Below are positions 8,137 through 17,563 of a stretch of 64,000 bases of DNA, in pieces (the stretch's first letter is position 1; every line of letters starts with the position of its first letter). A program made the position numbers and the translations under genes. The notes below the pieces were generated by a model, which saw nothing but the letters and a program-made list of their open reading frames with translations, was not told the DNA's origin and did no database searches. Source of the stretch: Verrucomicrobiota bacterium (lineage in GTDB: Bacteria; Verrucomicrobiota; Verrucomicrobiia; CAIQCK01); NCBI GenBank assembly GCA_016222825.1, contig JACRQF010000003.1:174293-238292 (forward strand), written 5' to 3'.

Positions 8137-10302
8137 TTATGGGGTCAGCAGCACCGCTCGATACAGTTCGGCGGGGAGTTTCACTTTGACGACGCTCCCT
8201 TCCAGCGGCACCGTCTGGCCGGTCACGGCGTCGGTGGCCTTGGCGAACTTCCCGGGAAGATTCAATGTGACCACCTCTTCGACATCCTTCTTGCCTTCGT
8301 TGGCCAGGATCAGCAGGACTTTGCCTGGCCGCGCGTAGTAGGAAATCTTCGTCGTGGGATGGGCGGCTTTGACCGTCTGGTCCTTCTCGTTGTCCCACCA
8401 TCCGTGGAAGACCATCTCCGGCGTCCAACGCCCCATCTTGTCCAGGGCGATCCACGCGTCGTTGATGGACTTCTGTTCCATGGCCCCGTCATACATCCGG
8501 AACCCGTTGAGCAACGCGTAGCGATACATCTTGTCGCTGTAGAACTTGAATTCGGCGGGGTGCTCTTTCCAGTAATCCTCAATGAGGTATTTGATTTGGG
8601 GCAACAGGCGCGAATCGAACCCGCAGGATTCCAAACAGTCGTAATCCATCAACGCCCGCGGGACCTTGTCGTAGTCGGGCACGTAGCTGGCGGGGTTTTT
8701 CTGGACGGCGGCGGCGGAAGGGCTTCCAGCGAAGATGCAGTTGAGGATCTCTCCGGTGACCACGATGTCCATGAACGAGTTCAGCCCCTTGGAGGTGTGC
8801 GACTGGTGCTGGGTGATGATGAGGTCGGGGTTGATCTTCTTGGTCGCTATCCAGAGACGCTTGAGCAACTCGCGGTTGGCGAACACGCCGAAGTAAAGAT
8901 GCGGCTGTTTGCCCGTCGGCTCGACGATGTGCTTGTGGTTGGTGTTGCGGCAGGAGATGACCACCTCGCCGTGGTCGAAGTAGATGCCGTCTATCTTCTC
9001 CTTCTCGACGGCCTCGCAGTAGTAATACACCAGAAAGTCAGCGTAGGACTTCGGCCAGGCGCAGACGCGGTAGCCGTCCCAATGCATGTTTTGTTGTTTC
9101 AACAGGTCCTGGGTCTCGCCCGCGTCGTATTTCTTCCATCGTGCAGGCGCCGACCTGCCGGCGGGTTCCAGATACCACTGCTCATAGAACTTTCGCGGCG
9201 CTGGATGGACTGCGTTGGAATACCAGAGCGCGCCATAGGGGATGAACTTCAGGCGCTCCCGCTTGTCGGCTTCCCGGCATCTGCGATAGGCTGCGTTGTT
9301 CGGATCAAAGACGGGCAGGCTGTCGTAGAGCTGGGCAAAATCACCGGGGAAATGAATGGCGTAATGATCGTAGGTGTCGCGGCTGGCCCCCGCCTTGAAC
9401 GCGCTCAGGAACCGCCCGCCCGCCGCCAGCCGCATCTGCCGCAGGCGGGGATCGAACGGTTTCAGCGGCGTGGGGAACAGCGCGAACTCCACGGTCTTGG
9501 TCTTGTCGAGCGTAACGGGATGATCAACGACGTTCATCACCAAGTCTGTCGAGCCCTTGCCCGGGATGATCGCCAGCGCCTTCTTCGGGTCGGCGTAATC
9601 CCACTGGGCGTTGGTTTCGGCGTTCCAAGTCAGGCCCACCTTGCGGTTCACAAGCGATACCTCGGGCATGAACTCCACTTCCACAGGCTTGCCGTCCAGT
9701 TCCTTCACGGCGTTGCTGATGTCCATTTTGTTTGTGCGCATCTGGACGAAGTCATACTCCAGGAACCGCGCCAGGACCTTGGCCACCTCGTTGGAAACCG
9801 GAATGATGATGCGGTAGCTGGCGATGCCGACGGGAGCTTCGGGTGTCAACAGCACGTTGATCTTGATCATGCCGTCGAACTCGATAGTGGTCGTCGTTGT
9901 GCATTTCAACCCGGGGACCGAGCCTGTGCTTTCCAGAACCACCTGGTCCTCGCGTTTGGACAAGACCGTGGTCTTGACGTTGTGAAATGCCAGCGGCTTG
10001 CCGTTGGCCATAATCTCCAGGCGCATCGGTGCGGCCAACAGCGGCACCTTCTGGCTTGTGATTTGGACTGGCAGGAAACTGTCCTTGAACTCAATGGTCC
10101 TGCCCCACACCCCGAAGGTCTGTCCGTCAACTGTTACAGGCGTCCACGGAGCCGGGACCTCGCGTTCCATCCCCAGTGTGTTGTCCAGCCACGGGAACTG
10201 GTCTTTGCCCGGCGACTCAGCGAGACAGACAGACGCGACCGCCAGCATCGCCGCAAACATCAGGCCGTAATAAAACCTGCCGGACACACAGTCATGTCGC
10301 AT
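8137..10302 (-). CDS. Large secreted glycoside hydrolase-like protein (DUF6067/GH123-like)
   Basis: The 721-residue product has a signal peptide (cleavage near SVCLAES) and no membrane helix afterwards. An N-terminal beta-sandwich-like half is followed by an apparent TIM-barrel half with YYYCEAVEKEKIDGIYFDHGE (about 430-450) and a carbohydrate-enzyme-like Asp/His cluster, then a C-terminal beta domain. The arrangement resembles DUF6067/GH123-type proteins of Planctomycetota and Verrucomicrobiota, which are thought to act on glycans. ATG 10302 is supported by AAGGAG about 10 nt upstream. It is the last gene of a minus-strand run of three large secreted proteins, suggesting a polysaccharide-utilisation cluster. 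Catalytic residues are not assigned. Confidence 0.7.
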   Translation of the reverse strand: MRHDCVSGRFYYGLMFAAMLAVASVCLAESPGKDQFPWLDNTLGMEREVPAPWTPVTVDGQTFGVWGRTIEFKDSFLPVQITSQKVPLLAAPMRLEIMANGKPLAFHNVKTTVLSKREDQVVLESTGSVPGLKCTTTTTIEFDGMIKINVLLTPEAPVGIASYRIIIPVSNEVAKVLARFLEYDFVQMRTNKMDISNAVKELDGKPVEVEFMPEVSLVNRKVGLTWNAETNAQWDYADPKKALAIIPGKGSTDLVMNVVDHPVTLDKTKTVEFALFPTPLKPFDPRLRQMRLAAGGRFLSAFKAGASRDTYDHYAIHFPGDFAQLYDSLPVFDPNNAAYRRCREADKRERLKFIPYGALWYSNAVHPAPRKFYEQWYLEPAGRSAPARWKKYDAGETQDLLKQQNMHWDGYRVCAWPKSYADFLVYYYCEAVEKEKIDGIYFDHGEVVISCRNTNHKHIVEPTGKQPHLYFGVFANRELLKRLWIATKKINPDLIITQHQSHTSKGLNSFMDIVVTGEILNCIFAGSPSAAAVQKNPASYVPDYDKVPRALMDYDCLESCGFDSRLLPQIKYLIEDYWKEHPAEFKFYSDKMYRYALLNGFRMYDGAMEQKSINDAWIALDKMGRWTPEMVFHGWWDNEKDQTVKAAHPTTKISYYARPGKVLLILANEGKKDVEEVVTLNLPGKFAKATDAVTGQTVPLEGSVVKVKLPAELYRAVLLTP

Positions 10303-10329
10303 TGATCTGTCTCCTTGTTCTTTGCATCT

Positions 10330-11868
10330 CTATTTCGCATCCTTGCCGACCGGAGGAGCGGCCGGCTTGTCTTTCGCTTCGTCGAATCCTCTAATATCTT
10401 GGATCTTCGCGCCGGAGGTCGTGAACCCGGCCATCGTGATTTCGCGGCCGGTGCGTGGCGCCTGGCACAGAATGCCGTAATCAATCGCACCGGGATGCTG
10501 TTTGTTAATGGCGGAGCATTGTTCGACTTTGATCCTTCGCGGCGTAGGCAGGCCGGCTTTCGATTCGATCCGGATCCCGGACATGGTCATCACCCGGCTG
10601 CCATCGGCCTTGTTCCAGTAGCCGTTCGCGCCGGTTTCCAGCGCGCGACATCCCTTCAGCTCGATATTCTCGGATTCCGCCCCGACCAGGAACCCGCTGA
10701 TCCCACCCCGGACGGCCGTGCAGTTGATGATCCGGCCGTTTTGCTTGGGGTGCGCGAGCTTGAACGCCCAACCAATCGTGTCTGTGACGGTGCAGTTCTC
10801 GAAAACGAAGTCCCGTCCGGACTTGCCAGTGAAATCTATGCCCTCCCACGCTTTCGCAATGTCGCAGTTGCGGATGACGATGTTCGTCACCATGCCGATC
10901 GTCATGCCGTCCGACTGCAACGGATAGAGCAGGTCGCCGATCTTCGTCTGGAGCCGCTCGATTTTGGAATCGAGGATTTCGACGTCGTTGGAGAGGCCGA
11001 CGAACATCCCGACCAGTTGCTCCTGAATCCGGACGCGCACGAAGCGTTTCGCGCCGGCGCGGAATTCGTAAATCGGGAAATTGTTCCAGCCAAAATCGTC
11101 GCGGACTTCGTCGGCCGTGAGACGTTCGAAGATGTCGTCACCGGCATACGGCGCCCAGTTCATGTCGTGGATGTGCAGCCGTTCGAGTCGCACCTTGGCG
11201 CAGCGCGAAACCACCAGCCCGGAACCTTTGCCGTCACCGGTGATGACAACTTCGCGCATTTGCACCGGGCCGGCGTAGTCGAGACGAATCCCGGCGCCGT
11301 CGCTTCGACCGCCGGATTGCGGATTCTTTCCGCGATCAATGCTGATCTTTTCCAGACGGACGGCGACCGGTTTTCCTTCGGTGCCTCGGATCGAGAGCGT
11401 GCGGAGGGCGATACCAGGCAGCAACGCCGCCAAATCGCCGGCCGACGGAACGGGATTGTCCGCATACGTGCCCTCGCCGTCCGGTCGCAACACGGGCAGG
11501 CCCTTCACCATCGAGCGCAGGGCATCGGCGGGTTGCACCTTCAAAGCGCCGCTGCTCCGGAAGTATTTGCGCGTGTCGGGCGGGTCCATCGTCTGCACCA
11601 ACTTGGCGTTGCGGAAATCAACGCTGGTCGTGACCTCGATGCTGCCCCGCACGGCATAGGTGAGGCCCTCGCCGTCCACCGGCGCGCCCTTCGCGCCATT
11701 CAACGCCACCTCGATGGCCGCGCGGTCGTTAGTCCGCCCGTCACCGACAGCTCCGAGCGAGCGGAGAGTTAGCGGGGCCGCTGTCGCAGCCAGCGGGCCG
11801 GAAGACATGGCCACCGCAAGCGCAATGGCGTGTATGAAGCAGTGACGATTGAGAGGATGGTTTTTCAT
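10330..11868 (-). CDS. Secreted right-handed parallel beta-helix (pectate lyase-like) protein
   Basis: A 512-residue protein with a signal peptide ending near LAATAAPLT. The mature start LRSLGAVGDGRTNDRAAIE is the classic opening of pectate-lyase/polygalacturonase-like beta-helices. Successive coils follow with Asn/Asp/Gly-rich turns (IVIRNCDIAKAWEGIDF, FVFENCTVTDTIGWAFK, GRIINCTAVRGGISGF). ATG 11868 is chosen because it starts the signal peptide. The beta-helix fold is clear, but whether it cleaves polysaccharide is not; no confident catalytic Asp pair is visible. It is 27 bp upstream of the following GH123-like gene and probably co-transcribed with it. Confidence 0.8.
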   Translation of the reverse strand: MKNHPLNRHCFIHAIALAVAMSSGPLAATAAPLTLRSLGAVGDGRTNDRAAIEVALNGAKGAPVDGEGLTYAVRGSIEVTTSVDFRNAKLVQTMDPPDTRKYFRSSGALKVQPADALRSMVKGLPVLRPDGEGTYADNPVPSAGDLAALLPGIALRTLSIRGTEGKPVAVRLEKISIDRGKNPQSGGRSDGAGIRLDYAGPVQMREVVITGDGKGSGLVVSRCAKVRLERLHIHDMNWAPYAGDDIFERLTADEVRDDFGWNNFPIYEFRAGAKRFVRVRIQEQLVGMFVGLSNDVEILDSKIERLQTKIGDLLYPLQSDGMTIGMVTNIVIRNCDIAKAWEGIDFTGKSGRDFVFENCTVTDTIGWAFKLAHPKQNGRIINCTAVRGGISGFLVGAESENIELKGCRALETGANGYWNKADGSRVMTMSGIRIESKAGLPTPRRIKVEQCSAINKQHPGAIDYGILCQAPRTGREITMAGFTTSGAKIQDIRGFDEAKDKPAAPPVGKDAK

Positions 11869-12043
11869 GAGCGGTTGAATCCAAGCGAGATCGTTTCTCA
11901 AGGCTTGCCTTTCGAGTCTCACGAAAGGCGGGCCGCTTCAAGGATTTTCAGCAGCGTTGCAGTTGCGCGTTCAGGTTTAAACCGCAGCGGCACAGTCGGT
12001 TTGTTGCCGATCAACGCGAGCACCACGGGCAAGAAACCCGGTT

Positions 12044-14524
12044 TCATGGGAGCGGGAACTTCTGGAGGGTTGCAGTAATTGACTGGAGGCGTTTGTAATC
12101 GCCTGTGAAATACAAAAGCGTTTTGCCGCAGGGTGGGTCCACCTCGAACCGATCTGTTTGTCTGCCAATCAACCGGTCCGCAAACAAATCGTAAACATCG
12201 CATTTCTGGGGAAGTGCGATGGTTTTCTTGTGAGGCGAATGAACGTGGAGCGCCAGCAGGTTCCGGTTGTGCCAGACAATTTCGTCTTCGTCGCAATAGA
12301 TGTGCACGCCGGCCAGCCGTGCCACCTCGCGTAGCAGGCGGGATGACATGAGGTGCGTGCCGGAGTAAACGGATGTCCAGCGCGGAAGACGTTTGAGTGC
12401 GCAGCCGATCTTGTCCGTGTCGTTATACGTCGCGATGACGCTGGCGCCGGAGTCCTCGACGAAGAACTGCGGAAACACTTGGATGGATTTTGGAATGAAC
12501 GGCTTTTCGGGCGTCGCGTAGCCCGGACCGGTGATGACAGGACGCGGCTGAGCGCCAAACTGGAATCCAACCGGAAAACGCGCTGACGGAGGATTGTTCA
12601 CGATCGTCATCAGTGGACTGAGCCGTTTCTCGATGCACCCCAACCGCATCCCGGTCAGGCTCGATGCGTGCTCGATTGCCAGCTTCGTCTCGGCGTCGGG
12701 GTTGATCAGACCGGCTCCATAAGACCAGAGCAGGACTTTGCCGTCACGCTGGAGGTGCCGCCTTACTTTTTCCCGCTTCGCGTTGTTGAGGCAAAACGCG
12801 TTCGGGAAAATGAACAGCTTATGCCGGTCAACCTCTTCCCGCCCGATGTCCTCCATCATATACACGTCATAATCCGCGCCGATGTATGCGAACTCCTGAA
12901 GCATCTGGCGGCAGAGCGCGACGAAGTTCACGTGCTCGGAGGCGTGGTAGATGCTGTCCCAGTCGAAGATGACCGCGATCTCGGCGTTTCGCCTGCGATC
13001 GAGCTTCATGGCCAGCCGGCTCAGACGCCCGATCTCCTTGATGGTTTTGTGATGCTCGTCCTTGGTGAACCACGGAAACGCAATCTCAAACCAGTAACCG
13101 TATTCCGAGGCGGTGGCGAGTCGCGCAAAATCCCGGCGCAGCACATTCACGTCGCCTTCGGCATCCAACGGCGCTCCATACGTGCGCTCGGTTCTGGCCG
13201 AATCAACTCGCCTGTCTTTCACGGCGCTCGTGCGGGTGTCGCATTCGATCCAGAAGCACTTGTTCCGAAGCCGCATCGAGTCGGCCGGACCGCGGAAGGC
13301 GAGAGTTTCGCCCAAGTTCCTCGATTCGTAGTGCCACGGGGTGGACATGAAATCTATGTAGGCCGATTGCAGGGATGTGCCGAACCCGGATGGCCCGGCC
13401 GATTGGAAGCCAGTGGCGGCAAAGGGCGGAGAATGCAGTCCACCGGCGATGAGCTTGCCTTTTGTGGCCCGCTTGACCGTTTCGCAGAAATAGCCGAGCC
13501 GCTCGTGCATCACCGCGCACATCGCGCTGTGAAAGTCTATGGACTTCTGCGTGCCGGCCGCCTGCGGATTTCGGAAATGGCCGAAGCTTCCCGGAACCTG
13601 CCACTTGGATTCATTGCAGCTCGATGCGCCATCAATGCCGCGCTCCTGCAAAGTCGGCGGCTGGATGGTGTCGAATGTTGCCGCCGAATCGCCCCATGCC
13701 CGACGCAACCTAGCCGCATCATTCGTGTATCTCGTCCGCGCAAATTCCCGAAAGAACCCGCGCATGGCCGGGCTGTAATCAATGCCATGATGGTAGCTGT
13801 CGAACTCAGTCCACCAGCCGCCTTCTCCGGTGACGCCGAAAGTGACGCAGACGCCGAACACCCGCTCTGCGAAAGGTTCCTTGGCGAGTTCGGTCAGCAT
13901 CTTTTGCAGCGCCTTCGCGCCCTGCCGCTCCCACTCGGTGGATGCGAACGAATAACGGTCCCGCTTCGCCCCCGATTCCGTCCAGTGCGCCTCGGTGCCG
14001 TCCTCAAACTGAGTCATCTCCCCCGGATGGCGGGAGGCGAACGTCTTTCGATTCATGATGAAATAGGTGCGCAGAAAAAATCGCGCGTTGGGATTCTTGG
14101 CCATGAGCTGACTGGCCACCGCACGGGCGCGGTGCCAATTCACGACGCCATTTGGCAGACCCAACGACACGTGGAGCACCTGATAGTCGAACCCGCCCTG
14201 GCGCATTGTGTCCGCCAGGTTGTCGTGGTAGCCCCGATCCGGCTGAAGTTTCAAACCCCACTCATCGTAAAGATAGCCAACATAGGACGTCAGGAGCGGC
14301 ATCGGTTCGCCATCGATCACGATCGCAGGAGCGCCGTTTACCGGCTTGATTTGCGCGGCGCTCTTTCGTGATGTCCAATACGCGTTCGGTTTGATCGCTT
14401 CAACCCAACTGCGGCGCTGGGCCTGGCTGATTGGTGGATCTTCTCCAAGAGACCGTGCCACCGGGAAAAGAAGAACGCCGAGTCCGACGCTCGCCGCGAA
14501 CAACATGCTCCGCAGATTCGTCAT
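12044..14524 (-). CDS. Secreted GH42-like glycoside hydrolase (beta-galactosidase-type)
   Basis: The 826-residue protein has a signal peptide (MLFAASVGLGVLLFPVA, cleavage near SLGED). The N-terminal part has barrel-like features: a GVTGEGGWWTEFDS motif around residue 230 carries a candidate acid Glu, and FIECDTRT around 410 another acidic cluster. The second half has an amidotransferase-like region (DYDVYMMEDIGREEV, KLFIFPNAFCLN, GKVLLWSYGAG), as in the trimerisation domain of GH42 beta-galactosidases. The call is therefore GH42-like with moderate confidence; the substrate is unknown. It is the first gene of the minus-strand trio of secreted glycan-active proteins. Confidence 0.7.
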   Translation of the reverse strand: MTNLRSMLFAASVGLGVLLFPVARSLGEDPPISQAQRRSWVEAIKPNAYWTSRKSAAQIKPVNGAPAIVIDGEPMPLLTSYVGYLYDEWGLKLQPDRGYHDNLADTMRQGGFDYQVLHVSLGLPNGVVNWHRARAVASQLMAKNPNARFFLRTYFIMNRKTFASRHPGEMTQFEDGTEAHWTESGAKRDRYSFASTEWERQGAKALQKMLTELAKEPFAERVFGVCVTFGVTGEGGWWTEFDSYHHGIDYSPAMRGFFREFARTRYTNDAARLRRAWGDSAATFDTIQPPTLQERGIDGASSCNESKWQVPGSFGHFRNPQAAGTQKSIDFHSAMCAVMHERLGYFCETVKRATKGKLIAGGLHSPPFAATGFQSAGPSGFGTSLQSAYIDFMSTPWHYESRNLGETLAFRGPADSMRLRNKCFWIECDTRTSAVKDRRVDSARTERTYGAPLDAEGDVNVLRRDFARLATASEYGYWFEIAFPWFTKDEHHKTIKEIGRLSRLAMKLDRRRNAEIAVIFDWDSIYHASEHVNFVALCRQMLQEFAYIGADYDVYMMEDIGREEVDRHKLFIFPNAFCLNNAKREKVRRHLQRDGKVLLWSYGAGLINPDAETKLAIEHASSLTGMRLGCIEKRLSPLMTIVNNPPSARFPVGFQFGAQPRPVITGPGYATPEKPFIPKSIQVFPQFFVEDSGASVIATYNDTDKIGCALKRLPRWTSVYSGTHLMSSRLLREVARLAGVHIYCDEDEIVWHNRNLLALHVHSPHKKTIALPQKCDVYDLFADRLIGRQTDRFEVDPPCGKTLLYFTGDYKRLQSITATLQKFPLP

Positions 14525-14890
14525 GATGAATCCGGGAAGATTAGCCAGAAGACAGCGGCGACGACACTCTTTTTATCGGTCGAGGCGCCGCCGCCAGATA
14601 CCGGGCTCACTTGGGGATGCTTCCCCGCCATCGCCTTCACGCGGAGGCGGAGGGCGTTGAGGTTGATGAAGCCGGCGTCGTCGCGCAGAACACCAAGGCT
14701 GGCGCAGATCCTCCCGCATTCAGCACGCCCTCCGGCGCCAACGCGGTTGCCTTCGGATTGTCTGTCACTTCGGATCGCACCCGATTCCACTGGTTTTTCT
14801 GAAACCTCCGCCCGCTCTTTGGCCTTCGGTGGAGACTTGGCATCTTGGAACCCGTGCGCTACTTTCCCGCGCCATGACCGCCGGCAACGG
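14525..14890 (-). pseudogene. Spacer with a probable decayed coding remnant
   Basis: No intact gene is seen in this 366-bp gap. On the minus strand a protein-like segment, DDAGFINLNALRLRVKAMAG (about 14630-14690), is embedded in otherwise unrecognisable sequence. A neighbouring frame reads VTDNPKATALAPEGVLNAGG just before it, as if a frameshift separates two parts of one former gene. The GFI-L-ALRLR pattern loosely recalls the tail of argininosuccinate synthase, but I cannot identify the parent family with confidence. Confidence 0.3.
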
Positions 14891-16081
14891 ATGAAACCGC
14901 CCATCTATCTCGACTATCACGCCACGACGCCCGCCGACCCGCGCGTCGTGGAAGCGATGCTGCCGTTCTTCTCGGAACAGTTCGGCAACGCCGCGAGCCG
15001 CGCGCACGCCTTCGGCTGGCGCGCGGCGGAGGCGGTGGACGCGGCGCGCGCGCAAGTGGCGGCGCTCGTTGGCGCGCGGTTGCCGGAGGAGATCGTCTTC
15101 ACCAGCGGTGCGACGGAGTCCAACAATCTCGCTCTTAAAGGCGCGGCCCTCGCAAACCGCGACCGGGGCGATCACATCATCACCGTGGCGACAGAGCACC
15201 GCGCCGTGCTCGACGCCTGCAAGCGGTTGGAGCAGGACGGCTTTCGCGTCACGCTGTTGCTTGTGGACAAACACGGCGTGGTTTCGTCCGACACCGTGCG
15301 CGCGGCGATCACCGACCGCACGTTCCTCGTCAGCGTGATGGCCGCCAACAACGAGGTGGGCACGCTCGCGCCGCTGATGGAAATCGGCCGCGTCACCCGC
15401 GAGCGCGGCGTGCTGCTGCACACCGACGCCGCGCAAGCCGCCGGCAAGGTTCCGCTCGATGTCGAGGCGCTGGGCGTGGACCTGCTTTCGCTCACCGCGC
15501 ACAAGCTCTGCGGCCCGAAAGGTGTTGGCGCGCTCTACGTGCGGCGCGGCGTGAAGCTCTTGCCGCAGATGGACGGCGGCGGCCACGAGTCCGGCCTGCG
15601 CTCCGGCACGCTCAATGTCCCCGGCATCGTTGGCTTCGGCAGGGCGTGCGAGATTTGCCGGCAGGAGATGGCCGCCGAAACCGAGCGCGTTGGCCAGTTG
15701 CGCGACCGACTCCACGCGAAGATTACAGAATCGCTGGAGAACGTCTTCCTTAACGGCCACCCGACCGAGCGGCTCGCGGGCAATCTGAACCTGAGCTTCG
15801 CCGGCGCGACGGCGGAAGCGGTGATGGCGACGATGAAGGACGTGGCCGTCTCGTCGGCGTCGGCCTGCACGACCGCCGCAGTGGAGCCGTCGCATGTGCT
15901 GCGGGCGATGGGCGTGAAGCGTTCGCTGGCGCATTGCTCGATTCGCTTCGGCCTCGGCCGGTTCACAACGGAAGAGGAAGTGGATTACGCCGCGCGCCGC
16001 GTGGTCGAGACGGTGCGCGAGGTCCGCGCCATGCCGCCGATGGAGCAACTGGCCCTCGTCGCCGCCCGCGACCGGTGCTGA
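14891..16081 (+). CDS. Cysteine desulfurase, NifS/IscS class
   Basis: A 396-residue PLP enzyme that removes sulfur from L-cysteine for Fe-S clusters or tRNA thiolation. It shows YLDYHATTP at the N-terminus, H103 in TEHRAVLD, the Schiff-base lysine in TAHKLCGPKG (K205) and the persulfide loop SSASACTTA with C326. The loop length and the EPSHVLRAMG sequence after it match the IscS/NifS group I rather than SufS. ATG 14891 is chosen because conservation begins immediately (MKPPIYLDYH) and the upstream in-frame part is non-coding in character. No IscU or ferredoxin gene is adjacent. Confidence 0.93.
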   Translation: MKPPIYLDYHATTPADPRVVEAMLPFFSEQFGNAASRAHAFGWRAAEAVDAARAQVAALVGARLPEEIVFTSGATESNNLALKGAALANRDRGDHIITVATEHRAVLDACKRLEQDGFRVTLLLVDKHGVVSSDTVRAAITDRTFLVSVMAANNEVGTLAPLMEIGRVTRERGVLLHTDAAQAAGKVPLDVEALGVDLLSLTAHKLCGPKGVGALYVRRGVKLLPQMDGGGHESGLRSGTLNVPGIVGFGRACEICRQEMAAETERVGQLRDRLHAKITESLENVFLNGHPTERLAGNLNLSFAGATAEAVMATMKDVAVSSASACTTAAVEPSHVLRAMGVKRSLAHCSIRFGLGRFTTEEEVDYAARRVVETVREVRAMPPMEQLALVAARDRC

Positions 16082-16140
16082 CCTCGATTCCCTTCAACAA
16101 AAACTATTCCGTCGCCGGTAAGAACTGGTTAGATTGCGTC

Positions 16141-17502
16141 ATGTCTGAGGTTTTTCGATTTGCCGTTATCGGCGACTGTCATTTTGTCAGCCCGAAGTAT
16201 CACGCTGATGGAAACCGCGGTGACGATTACCGGCGCTACGCATGGATGATGGAACACGTCTGGCCGCGCGTGATGGCGGAGATCGCGGTAGAGAAGCCGG
16301 CGTTCCTCGTGCAGCTCGGCGACTTCGTGGAGGGCGCGCGCGATCCGGCGTTGCAGTCGGAGGAACTACGCGAGGCGCTCGTTCTGCTCCGGGCCGGCTG
16401 CGGTTGCCCGGTCTGGCTCGTCAAAGGCAATCACGACCGCGAGCTGGCGCTGCGCGAGGTGGTGATGCCGGAGTTGCGCGAGCGGCTGCTGGCGATGGCC
16501 GGCGGCAAGGGCCGGCCGTTGACGGCGTTTCACTATGCGTTCAGCCACGGCGACGCGAGGTTGATCGTGGTGGATGACGTGAATCTCCGCCCCGGCTCGC
16601 CGCAGGTGGCTTGGCTGGAGAGCGAGTTGAAATGGGCGCAGGAGCGTGGGGTGAAGACGTTTCTGTTCTCGCACGCGCCGCTGTTCACCGTCGGCCGGCC
16701 GTTCTGGGGCTTCAAGCCGATGCTCGACGTGACGCTGCCACTGCTGGACCGCTGGCGCGTGGACGCGTTCTTCTGCGGCCACTCGCACAATCACGCCGCG
16801 ACGCTGCACCGCAACGTCCGCAACCCGCTGTTGCAACTGGAGACGACGGTCCTGGGTTACCCGCAGACGCCGCTGGTGCCGCTGCACGAGGTGCGGCCGT
16901 CGGCGGTGTCGCGGCACAGCTACGATTACTTCTGGGGCTTTGTCGAGGACTGCGCGCCGTCGTGGTATCTCGTCACCGTTGGCGGCGGGCAGGTCCGCGC
17001 CGAGTGGCGGTTGCTCGGCCGCGGCGTGGCGGGCGCGCTGGAGTGGAGCGAGGCCGGGCGCGTCGCGTGCGCGAAACGGCCGGAGTTCCCGCCGCGTGTC
17101 GGGCTGGGCGCGACGGAACTGCACGACGTGCGGGAGGCGCGCGTGTTCATGGCCGGCTACAAGTGCCTCGATCCGGAGAAGCGCGTGCTGTTGAACGGCG
17201 TGCCGATCGGCGTCACACGGCAGCTGACCTGTTTTGACGGACACACGGCGGTGCCCGTGCCGCCGGAGAAACTCAGCGTTCTCGCTTTGGAGAACGAAGT
17301 GGTGGTGGAGAACCCGCGCGGCGAGAAGTTCCTGGTCGGCGGCTTCTACATTGAGGCCCGGCTCCGCGACGGCCGTCTGGCGCGCTCCACGTCGTCGCAG
17401 GAGGTCTATGCGACGTGCGGCGATTGGGACGCGTGGAGTTCGCCGATCCTGCGGCACGTCGCGCCGGGCGAGCCGGTTCGGGTGGAGGGGTTGATGTTTT
17501 GA
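16141..17502 (+). CDS. Calcineurin-like metallophosphoesterase
   Basis: A 453-residue protein with all metallophosphoesterase signatures in order: GDCHF (D12, H14), QLGDFVEG, KGNHDRE, a SHAPLF histidine and GHSHNH. These residues bind two metals in the family. The C-terminal half (from about residue 260) is a beta-rich extension without recognised motifs. There is no signal peptide, so it is probably cytoplasmic. ATG 16141 is selected because the catalytic domain starts there. The substrate (phosphodiester, nucleotide or phosphoprotein) cannot be told from sequence. It converges with the MEMO1-AMMECR1 gene across a hairpin. Confidence 0.85.
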   Translation: MSEVFRFAVIGDCHFVSPKYHADGNRGDDYRRYAWMMEHVWPRVMAEIAVEKPAFLVQLGDFVEGARDPALQSEELREALVLLRAGCGCPVWLVKGNHDRELALREVVMPELRERLLAMAGGKGRPLTAFHYAFSHGDARLIVVDDVNLRPGSPQVAWLESELKWAQERGVKTFLFSHAPLFTVGRPFWGFKPMLDVTLPLLDRWRVDAFFCGHSHNHAATLHRNVRNPLLQLETTVLGYPQTPLVPLHEVRPSAVSRHSYDYFWGFVEDCAPSWYLVTVGGGQVRAEWRLLGRGVAGALEWSEAGRVACAKRPEFPPRVGLGATELHDVREARVFMAGYKCLDPEKRVLLNGVPIGVTRQLTCFDGHTAVPVPPEKLSVLALENEVVVENPRGEKFLVGGFYIEARLRDGRLARSTSSQEVYATCGDWDAWSSPILRHVAPGEPVRVEGLMF

Positions 17503-17512
17503 GAAGCAAGGT

Positions 17513-17563
17513 GTGAAACGTAAAGCGTAACGGACGGAAGCCCTCTTACGTTTTACGTTTCAC
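17513..17563. terminator. Palindromic repeat between convergent genes, overlapping a gene end
   Basis: GTGAAACGTAAAGCGTAA (17513-17530) pairs with TTACGTTTTACGTTTCAC (17546-17563): 18 positions with one G-U wobble and a 15-nt loop. The right arm contains the TAA stop and last codons of the minus-strand MEMO1-AMMECR1 gene. There is no long U-tract, so terminator function on either strand is inferred from its position only. Confidence 0.6.

Noticed and set aside
8359..10305. Long plus-strand open frame opposite the GH123-like gene
   Set aside because: It is the GC-rich antisense shadow; the minus-strand gene has a signal peptide, Shine-Dalgarno and domain features, while the plus-strand product is Arg/Val/His-rich without any.
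11919..12047. 42-codon minus-strand ORF overlapping the GH42-like stop (ATGA)
   Set aside because: No Shine-Dalgarno, no recognised motif; overlap alone is weak support because ATGA overlaps arise by chance.
12668..14371. 567-residue plus-strand open frame opposite the GH42-like gene
   Set aside because: Composition is typical of antisense frames in GC-rich genes; no motifs and no ribosome site.
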